From Candidatus Hydrogenedentota bacterium (lineage in GTDB: Bacteria; Hydrogenedentota; Hydrogenedentia; Hydrogenedentales; SLHB01), in contig SLSB01000424.1 in assembly GCA_007130675.1 (NCBI GenBank), positions 1 to 9,084 of the forward strand: DNA of 9,084 nt, given 5' to 3'. The notes beneath the pieces were generated by a model, which saw only the letters and a list, made by a program, of their open reading frames with translations, was not told the origin of the DNA and did not search any database. The first letter of the stretch is position 1, and each line of letters starts with the position of its first letter. Made by a program: the position numbers and the translations under genes. This document shows positions 1 to 5,530 of this stretch, in pieces.

Positions 1-1871
1 CTGGGCGCTGTCATTCCATCTCGAGTCCGTTGAGCGACAATGCCCACCGCGAACTCGCCTGCGGGCAAGCCGTCCCACGAGAATGTGCCGTCGTCCCCCG
101 CCGACTGCACATCATTGACGCGTAGCGCAAACGCTTGTGCGGTCGTGAGATAGACAGGGGCGTTCGCGGCCGCCGCGCCCGAAGAGCGGACCACCCTGCC
201 CTCGATGCGCGCCCCCGGCAATATGGCAAGGGTCACGTCACTCGACAGACCGTGTGATGGCGCTTCGACGGAAACCGGTTCGGGCGAAACAAGCCCAAGG
301 CGGCGGGCCTGAAGAAGAACCCTGGTGCCTGGCGTCAGTCCCGCGGAGACAAAATAGCCTTGCTCGTCCGCCTTTTCCATGCGTAGCCGCGAGCCTTGCT
401 GCGTGCTGATGAACACGTCGGCATAGGGCACGGGTCTCCCCTGCTCTTCAACCACGTAGCCCTGAATACCCGCCCCGAAGGCCAAATGGAAGTCAAGCCC
501 GTCGAGCATCTGGCCGGGCGCCAACGCGACAGTCGCCTCGTTGCCTGTTTCTTGTGAGAACGCAAAACGCAGACTCGGCGCGATGGCAGACACCCGGTGC
601 TCGCCAGGGCCCATCCCCGATAGGGTGTAAGCGCCTGCCCTGTCGGTCTTCACCGTGACCGCGGAAGCAAGTCCTTCACCGCGTGCAGTGACATAAACCC
701 CCGGTAGCGGCCTTTGGGATTCGCGGTCGTACACATGGCCGGCGATACTGCTGGCGGCCACCGCGCGAAGCACAATGCCTGTCTCTGTCTCGCCGTCACG
801 GACGCGCACGCGCGGGAGAATGCCTTTCGCGAGGACGTAACGCTCGTCCCGCATGGCCAATTCACACGTTCCCGGACGAAGCAGCCCAAAATCAAACCCG
901 CCGTCTTCGCGTGTGACGGTCTCGAAGCGCTCGGGCACAGTGCCGCCCTTCAAGACCACAGCGACATCCGCCAGCGGTTCTTCCGTGCCGTCAAGTATGA
1001 CACGTCCACTGACGGCCCCGCCCGCTGTGAGTTCGATGGCGAGACCGTCATGGGATGGCTGCACCGGCCCGCTAAGCACGGGGGCCGCATCTTGCGACAT
1101 GGCCAGGATCTGGGTGGGCACTCGAGGAAGCCCCGCAAAATGGAACTCCCCCTCCGCACAAGACACCACGGGCTCGGGGAGGGTCAGTAGCTGCGTGCCG
1201 AAGTCGTCGCTTCGCCTCATCGGGCGCGGCAGACCATGCTGCTCGGCCCCCGCGGGTTGAATCGTCCAGAGCCGCACACCAGCCGCTCGCTCGCCCCGGG
1301 CATTGCGCACCACGCCCGAAACATCGCCGGAAGCCGTGAGCCTTATCTCAATATCCGCAACGGGCCGCTCGATGGACAGATAGGCCCTTTCGGCCTGGGC
1401 ATGGGCGTGTGTGCGTGCCAGAACGGAATAATAGCCCAAAGGCAGACCCGTGACGGCAAACTCTCCGTCAGCCCCGGTGCGCGTTTCACGTGTTACGGGC
1501 GTCTGGGTTGGGAGCAGGGGATTCTCGCCTTCGGTTTGCAGGACGGCGACCGTCGCGCCGTCAGCCGGGGTTCCGCCCGGCCCCTGGACCCGCCCGAGAA
1601 TCACGCCGGGCAGGGCTGGGGTGTCGCGGAGATGAGGCGAGACGGAAGTGCGTCCCCCGTGCGCGACGGAGTCCATGCGGCCCGCCGGTGGCGTGTCCAA
1701 GCGCGGTGCTGAGGGCACGTGCTCGCGGGCATGTGTATCGGGGTGTTGCGTCGCGGACAATTCACCTGGGGCGGTTGGGGCATCGGGCCCGCCATGCAAC
1801 ATCAGCCACACCAGGGCAATCAAGCCGGCGCAGATAAACACAATCAGCGCAAATCTCAGGTTTTGCTGCAT
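1..1871 (-). CDS. Membrane-anchored carboxypeptidase-regulatory-like repeat protein (3' end outside window)
   Basis: Reading the minus strand from the ATG at 1871 gives 623 uninterrupted codons to the left edge; the stop lies beyond base 1. An in-frame TAA at 1878-1880, two codons upstream, fixes the start at 1871 or later. Residues 7-25 are a single hydrophobic segment after a short R-containing N-terminus, with no lipobox, so a signal anchor exporting the rest is likely. Residues 27-85 are a Pro/Ala/His-rich linker. Six beta-sandwich units follow, beginning near residues 90, 183, 286, 375, 467 and 553. Each opens with a GxV-type strand, has a DGxF/Y-like turn (135, 240, 323, 411, 503, 594) and a GLPxG-like turn (142, 247, 329, 419, 511, 601). 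This is the pattern of PF13620/CarboxypepD_reg domains, usually found in surface or periplasmic proteins. No enzymatic domain is visible; one could lie further downstream. The gene starts 66 bases after lpxK and may be co-transcribed with it. The frame and repeats are seen directly; location and role are inferred. Confidence 0.85.
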   Translation of the reverse strand, partial: MQQNLRFALIVFICAGLIALVWLMLHGGPDAPTAPGELSATQHPDTHAREHVPSAPRLDTPPAGRMDSVAHGGRTSVSPHLRDTPALPGVILGRVQGPGGTPADGATVAVLQTEGENPLLPTQTPVTRETRTGADGEFAVTGLPLGYYSVLARTHAHAQAERAYLSIERPVADIEIRLTASGDVSGVVRNARGERAAGVRLWTIQPAGAEQHGLPRPMRRSDDFGTQLLTLPEPVVSCAEGEFHFAGLPRVPTQILAMSQDAAPVLSGPVQPSHDGLAIELTAGGAVSGRVILDGTEEPLADVAVVLKGGTVPERFETVTREDGGFDFGLLRPGTCELAMRDERYVLAKGILPRVRVRDGETETGIVLRAVAASSIAGHVYDRESQRPLPGVYVTARGEGLASAVTVKTDRAGAYTLSGMGPGEHRVSAIAPSLRFAFSQETGNEATVALAPGQMLDGLDFHLAFGAGIQGYVVEEQGRPVPYADVFISTQQGSRLRMEKADEQGYFVSAGLTPGTRVLLQARRLGLVSPEPVSVEAPSHGLSSDVTLAILPGARIEGRVVRSSGAAAANAPVYLTTAQAFALRVNDVQSAGDDGTFSWDGLPAGEFAVGIVAQRTRDGMTAP

Positions 1872-1937
1872 GTATCTTTACCGAAACGCGCGCACCAATC
1901 CTACATCGCCAAGCTACCGCGCGCCGTTCAGGCCCAA

Positions 1938-2933
1938 TCAGGGCATATCCTCTAATTCTATACCCAAAGCGGCCACGTTTGTTTCGGGTTCTTCGAGACG
2001 CATGGCATCTTTTTCGGTCGTCACCACCAGCATATCACGCGGCAGGGTTTGTGCGGGAAACGGGCTATGATCGGGATACGCCATGCGGCTGGTAATCTCC
2101 GCGCCCAGGTTCTCGAGGGTGTCGAAAAACGCATCGGGGTTCCCAATGCCGCAGACCGCGCAGACCCGGCCCTCGGTCAGGCGCGAGAGCGGCAATTGTT
2201 CGCCGTCACAAACCCGCCACAGCAACGAGGGAACGTGCCGAGTCCTTCTGACGGGCGCTTCAGGACAGTATCGCGAGATCGTTTCAAGCGCAGGCTCGAG
2301 ATCGTCCGTTTGGTCGCAGCGCGTCAAAATGATGTGCGTGGCCCGCCCCATGGCCTCGGGCGGTTCGCGCAAAATGCCCCGGGGAATAAGGCGGCCGTTG
2401 CCAAAAGGATTGGTGGCGTCAATGACCAAGACGTTCTCGTCGCGTTCGAGCTGGACGTACTGGTAGCCGTCGTCCAGGATGAGCGTATCGCACGCATACT
2501 CACGGATGGCCTTGTTCGCGCCCGCGACCCGGTCCGCACAGCGCACGATCAACACCTCGGGGACCTTCCGCGCGATTAACGCGGGCTCGTCGCCAAAGGT
2601 GGCGCATAGTTCCGGTGTTCCTTTGCCCACATGCACCGCCATGGCGGTGTCCGATTGCGCGCCGTATCCGCGCGTAAGCACCGCCACGCGCCGTTTCTTG
2701 CGCACTTCGTCGCGCGCGCGTTCAATCACGGCAGGGGTCTTACCCGTTCCACCGGCGGTGATATTGCCGAAACTGATCACATGGGCATCGACGCGAACCC
2801 GCGGTTTTCGAAGCCGCAGCCGCATGCCCGCGCGCATGACGGGGGTGGCTGCACTCAGCAACAGGGACAAGGGAAAGGAAATCGGTTCATCCCGGCGAAT
2901 CTTTTCTGTGATGTTTTGGATCCAGGTACTCAT
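1938..2933 (-). CDS. lpxK: Tetraacyldisaccharide 4'-kinase (lipid A biosynthesis)
   Basis: LpxK phosphorylates the 4' position of the tetraacyl disaccharide-1-phosphate precursor to give lipid IVA, at the cytoplasmic face of the inner membrane. The 331-residue product is full length for the family. Residues 16-40 form a hydrophobic-then-basic N-terminal membrane-associating segment. A Walker A loop lies at 60-66 (AGGTGKT), LTRGYG at 86-91, GDEP at 114-117, the family DDGYQ motif at 154-158, FGNGRLIPRG at 177-186, YPDH at 286-289 and TTEKDA at 305-310. The Asp of GDEP and the His of YPDH match the positions proposed as a catalytic dyad in this family. The ATG overlaps the last four bases of dprA (ATGA arrangement) and has no Shine-Dalgarno sequence, so translation probably depends on ribosomes finishing dprA. 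Nothing appears truncated. The gene shows that the organism makes lipid A or a close relative. Confidence 0.96.
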   Translation of the reverse strand: MSTWIQNITEKIRRDEPISFPLSLLLSAATPVMRAGMRLRLRKPRVRVDAHVISFGNITAGGTGKTPAVIERARDEVRKKRRVAVLTRGYGAQSDTAMAVHVGKGTPELCATFGDEPALIARKVPEVLIVRCADRVAGANKAIREYACDTLILDDGYQYVQLERDENVLVIDATNPFGNGRLIPRGILREPPEAMGRATHIILTRCDQTDDLEPALETISRYCPEAPVRRTRHVPSLLWRVCDGEQLPLSRLTEGRVCAVCGIGNPDAFFDTLENLGAEITSRMAYPDHSPFPAQTLPRDMLVVTTEKDAMRLEEPETNVAALGIELEDMP

Positions 2934-4138
2934 CGCGGGGCAAATCGTTTGCCGCTGAACTGGCGCACAAGCCCCTTGAGCTCGAGCATAGTCAGGGAAC
3001 TCAAGGCTTCGGACACGCTGAGCCTGCAGGCAGCGGCGATCTCATCTACATACGAGCCGTCAGGCGCAAGCGCTCCAAGAATCGCCTGCTCTGTATTGGT
3101 GGAAGGCTGAGGACCGGGTTCGCGCTGCACGGCGGGCTCGGCTGCGGGCGGAGGCTCGCGCCGAACTGATTCGCGCGGCGCTGGCGTGGCTGCTTCCGGC
3201 TCAGATTCGCCTGGTAGCACGGGTGATTCTTCGCGCTGCGGGGCTTCGGCACGCAAACACGCGGCCGGCAGCTCAAGTTCGACCAGAATATCTTCGACGC
3301 GTTCAACGAGTTTAGCGCCTTCGCGGATCAGCGCGTGGGGGCCCTCGGTATTGTGCGTGCCGGCCTGTCCGGGCACCGCGAAGACCTCCCGGCCCTGTTC
3401 GGCGGCCTGTCTGGCCGTGATCAATGCACCGCTGGTCAGAGGGGCTTCGATGACTACCGTGCCCAAGCTCATTCCGCTGATGATCCGGTTACGGTAAGGG
3501 AAATGCCCCTTGCTGGGCTTCATGCCCATGGGGAATTGGGAGACAACGGCGCCCTGTGCGGCAATATCCTGCAATAGTTGGGCATTCTGCGGGGGATAAA
3601 CAATATCAACGCCGCACCCCAATACGGCGACCGTGCGGCCGCCCGCCTCGAGCGCGCCACGATGCGCGGCGGCATCGATACCCATCGCCAGCCCGCTTAC
3701 CACCGTAACGCCTCGCGCCGCCAGCTCGCGCGCCAGTTTCTCGGCCATCCGGACGCCATAGGGCGACGCGCGCCGGGTACCCACGAGGGCCACGTAGGGC
3801 TCTTGCTCGGCTGGAAGGCTTCCGCGGGCAAACAGCAACAGCGGCGGGTCGTATATCTCTGCCAGTCGCAGCGGATACCGGGGATTCTCCATCGTGATGA
3901 GAGTGGTCCCCCACTCTTGCATCGCGGCTTCTTGTTCAACGGCTTCGTTGGTCTCGGAATATTGCCGGATGCGGTCAGCCAGTTTCGGGCCTACCAGGTC
4001 GGCGACCATCCCGCGCGGCGCCTCGAAGACGTGGGTAGGCGTTCTGAATCGCGCCAATAATCGAATGAAATGCGCCGTCCCCACACCCGGCACCAGTGCA
4101 AGACGCAGCCAGTCTCTGTCTTCCTGTGTGAGCTTCAT
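2930..4138 (-). CDS. dprA: DNA-processing protein DprA (Smf)
   Basis: DprA binds incoming single-stranded DNA in the cytoplasm and loads RecA during natural transformation; it is also present in many species not known to be competent. The 402-residue product has a helical N-terminal region (about 1-60) and a Rossmann-type core (about 75-285). Core motifs are VGTRRAS at 119-125, SGLAMGIDAAAH at 148-159, GCGVDIVYPPQN at 174-185, FPYRNRIISGMS at 213-224 and a SGALITA...GREVFAVPG stretch at 236-257. A winged-helix domain occupies about 348-399. The linker at about 293-346 is unusually long and rich in Pro, Glu and Ala, explaining a length somewhat above usual. The loop after FAVPG reads TEGPHALI where many homologues have a G-x-N-x-L-I pattern, a small deviation. 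The ATG at 4138 is preceded directly by a C run and no ribosome-binding site; a sigma70-like promoter ends six bases before it. The stop overlaps the lpxK start. Confidence 0.96.
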   Translation of the reverse strand: MKLTQEDRDWLRLALVPGVGTAHFIRLLARFRTPTHVFEAPRGMVADLVGPKLADRIRQYSETNEAVEQEAAMQEWGTTLITMENPRYPLRLAEIYDPPLLLFARGSLPAEQEPYVALVGTRRASPYGVRMAEKLARELAARGVTVVSGLAMGIDAAAHRGALEAGGRTVAVLGCGVDIVYPPQNAQLLQDIAAQGAVVSQFPMGMKPSKGHFPYRNRIISGMSLGTVVIEAPLTSGALITARQAAEQGREVFAVPGQAGTHNTEGPHALIREGAKLVERVEDILVELELPAACLRAEAPQREESPVLPGESEPEAATPAPRESVRREPPPAAEPAVQREPGPQPSTNTEQAILGALAPDGSYVDEIAAACRLSVSEALSSLTMLELKGLVRQFSGKRFAPR

Positions 4139-4144
4139 GGGGGT

Positions 4145-4173
4145 AATATAGCATTGCAGGGCCAGAATTTCAT
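4145..4173 (-). promoter_or_regulatory. Putative sigma70 promoter for dprA-lpxK, possibly leaderless
   Basis: On the minus strand a -35-like ATGAAA (4168-4173, 4 of 6 matches) is followed after 17 bases by a -10-like TATATT (4145-4150, 5 of 6). Six bases separate the -10 from the ATG at 4138, so transcription would be expected to start at or beside the A of the start codon. This agrees with the absence of any Shine-Dalgarno sequence before dprA. It is a motif match only. Confidence 0.42.
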
Positions 4174-4175
4174 GC

Positions 4176-4188
4176 CCTGTTACACAGG
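4176..4188. repeat. Small inverted repeat in the glycosyltransferase-dprA gap
   Basis: A perfect inverted repeat with 5-bp arms (CCTGT / ACAGG) and a 3-base loop lies 17 bases past the stop of the glycosyltransferase gene and just upstream of the putative dprA -35. There is no T-run after it in either direction, so it is not a convincing intrinsic terminator. It could be a weak hairpin or an operator half-site pair, and could arise by chance. Confidence 0.3.
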
Positions 4189-4205
4189 ACGATGTCCCGG
4201 GAGGA

Positions 4206-5417
4206 TCAGGGTGAAAAGTGCTTCTTCACAATTTCCGCAATCTGCTGGAGCCGGTGGGCGTAGGTGTGTTGCACGAGCACACGGGCACGGGCACGCGCGG
4301 CAATCTCGGTGCGCGCTTTGGGATGAGCACGAAAAAAACGCAGCGAATCCCGGCATTCTTCAAGAGAATGGTAAACAGCCACCTCGTTTTCGACGTCAAA
4401 CAGCTCATCGAGAACCGGCTGAGCGTCTGTAAGCAAAAATCCGCCCGCGGCGGGGCAGTCAAACACCCGCTGGTTGACGGTGGTCGCCATCTGGATGCTC
4501 GTCGAGTTGAGGTTCACCTCGCAGCGCCCATAGAACTCTGCGAGTTCGCCCAGGTAGTGCACGGGACCGCCTGAGGTGGGAAAAGCGATGCGCCACTCAT
4601 CGTCGCCCCGCATGACCGCCCCTTCGGGCACGAGGGCCGAAGCCAGCCTATGCCGTAACCGCCGTGTCCCTTCGATAAAGAAGACCATTTCCGCGTGGCG
4701 GCGCTGTTCGGCATCCAGCGTATCCACATAGCCGGGGTCCAGAAGTGCATGCAAGCCCTCACCAAAATTCTCGCGAGTCACGTGTTCCGTCTCGAAGCTC
4801 TGTCTCACCGCCGCCTCGAGTTCGGGGTCGGTCTTCAATGAATCCCACTCGCGGCGCGCAAAGGAGACCATCGAGTTCCCCACGAACGAGGGCGGAATAT
4901 CCCACATTTCACGTGGCTCACGGTTAAAGACGTGGGGATCCGCCGCCAACGGAACGGTTTCCACGACCGGGAACCCCGCCGCTTCGAGACTCGGAATGTA
5001 CGCGGGCTCCCAGGTGAGCGCAACGGCATACGGAGACGCGAGGTCGGTGCGGCCCATCAGGATGGTGCGGGGGCCGTCCACGAACCAAGTGACATAGGGG
5101 ATACGAACATCTTCGAAGAACCGGGCGAACAGGCCCGAGACGTCCATGCCGCTGAGATTCACGGTCAGAATGAAATCAGGCCGGAACCCAGCAAGCCTCT
5201 CGAACAACCGTGCGACATTCTCTTTGGGCAGTACGCCCTCCATGACAGTGGGGACAGTCTCGACTTCCCACCCGAGGTCGCGGCACGCGTTGACGCACGC
5301 CCCGTCTACCCAATATTCGCTGCGCAGGATCAGAATGCGCGGCACCGGCCCCGCGAACTTGTCATACGACAACATTTCGCGCAACCGCTTGGATACTATG
5401 AGACGCGGCTCCTTCAT
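4206..5417 (-). CDS. CgeB/DUF3880-family glycosyltransferase
   Basis: The product resembles the GT-B-like proteins annotated as CgeB or DUF3880 plus Glyco_trans_1_2, which are presumed to transfer sugars from nucleotide-sugar donors to envelope, spore-coat or flagellar targets. Numbered from the ATG at 5417 (403 residues), a first Rossmann-like half starts near RILILRSEYW (27-36) and includes VTWFVDGP at 109-116, the position of the family's WFxDDP-like motif. The C-terminal half holds the donor-side signature: NSTSIQM (304-310), NQRVFDCPAAGGFLLTD (315-331), an E-V-A-V-Y-H stretch near 345-350, and the ending HTYAHRL (384-390). No membrane segment or signal peptide is visible, so it is cytoplasmic. 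The frame extends to a GTG at 5510, but the 31 extra residues look non-conserved and would cover an apparent promoter, so 5417 is preferred. No ribosome-binding site precedes either start. Acceptor and sugar are unknown, and it is not in an obvious glycan cluster. Confidence 0.85.
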   Translation of the reverse strand: MKEPRLIVSKRLREMLSYDKFAGPVPRILILRSEYWVDGACVNACRDLGWEVETVPTVMEGVLPKENVARLFERLAGFRPDFILTVNLSGMDVSGLFARFFEDVRIPYVTWFVDGPRTILMGRTDLASPYAVALTWEPAYIPSLEAAGFPVVETVPLAADPHVFNREPREMWDIPPSFVGNSMVSFARREWDSLKTDPELEAAVRQSFETEHVTRENFGEGLHALLDPGYVDTLDAEQRRHAEMVFFIEGTRRLRHRLASALVPEGAVMRGDDEWRIAFPTSGGPVHYLGELAEFYGRCEVNLNSTSIQMATTVNQRVFDCPAAGGFLLTDAQPVLDELFDVENEVAVYHSLEECRDSLRFFRAHPKARTEIAARARARVLVQHTYAHRLQQIAEIVKKHFSP

Positions 5418-5423
5418 GGCGGG

Positions 5424-5435
5424 GATGGTACCATC
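5424..5435. repeat. 12-bp perfect palindrome just upstream of the glycosyltransferase start
   Basis: GATGGTACCATC is a perfect 12-bp palindrome ending 7 bases before the ATG at 5417, where a ribosome-binding site would normally sit. In the mRNA it could hide the start region or pair between transcripts. About two perfect 12-bp palindromes are expected by chance in a window of this size, so only its position is notable. Confidence 0.3.
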
Positions 5436-5462
5436 GCACGCGACCCGGGACAAAGCTTGGGA

Positions 5463-5492
5463 CTTATATGACCAGTGTGACGGATATGTCAT
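5463..5492 (-). promoter_or_regulatory. Putative sigma70 promoter for the glycosyltransferase gene
   Basis: In an AT-richer intergenic stretch the minus strand carries a -35-like ATGACA (5487-5492, 5 of 6 matches to TTGACA), an 18-base spacer and a -10-like TATAAG (5463-5468, 5 of 6 matches to TATAAT). A transcript would begin near 5456 and have a leader of roughly 40 bases before the ATG at 5417. This supports 5417 over the upstream GTG at 5510 as the true start. It is a motif match without experimental support. Confidence 0.5.
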
Positions 5493-5494
5493 AT
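5466..5494. promoter_or_regulatory. Inverted repeat overlapping the promoter, candidate operator
   Basis: The arms ATATGAC (5466-5472) and GTCATAT (5488-5494) form a perfect 7-bp inverted repeat with a 15-base centre. The arms coincide with the -10 and -35 elements of the putative glycosyltransferase promoter. A dimeric repressor binding here would block polymerase. The symmetry is seen directly; the operator role is inferred, and no regulator gene is in the window. Confidence 0.4.
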
Positions 5495-5530
5495 GAGGGA
5501 TAAGCATCACCGACCCCAGGCGGCTTGGGT

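Noticed and set aside
11..1795. Five short minus-strand frames at 11-229, 335-565, 650-895, 950-1159 and 1601-1795
   Set aside because: All are in one wrong phase of the long open frame of the repeat protein. Their products are Arg/Ser/Pro-rich without domain features, whereas the correct phase gives six coherent repeats.
4932..5471. 179-codon plus-strand frame opposite the glycosyltransferase gene
   Set aside because: It is antisense to conserved coding sequence, covers the putative promoter region, and has no recognisable features.
5418..5510. GTG at 5510 as the glycosyltransferase start
   Set aside because: The extra 31 residues look non-coding, the DNA is AT-richer than the genes, and a promoter-like element with an inverted repeat lies inside it. 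It is not excluded absolutely.
5513..5530. Possible terminator hairpin right after the activase stop codon
   Set aside because: The stem is only 4-5 base pairs and is followed by no T-run on the minus strand; too weak to call.
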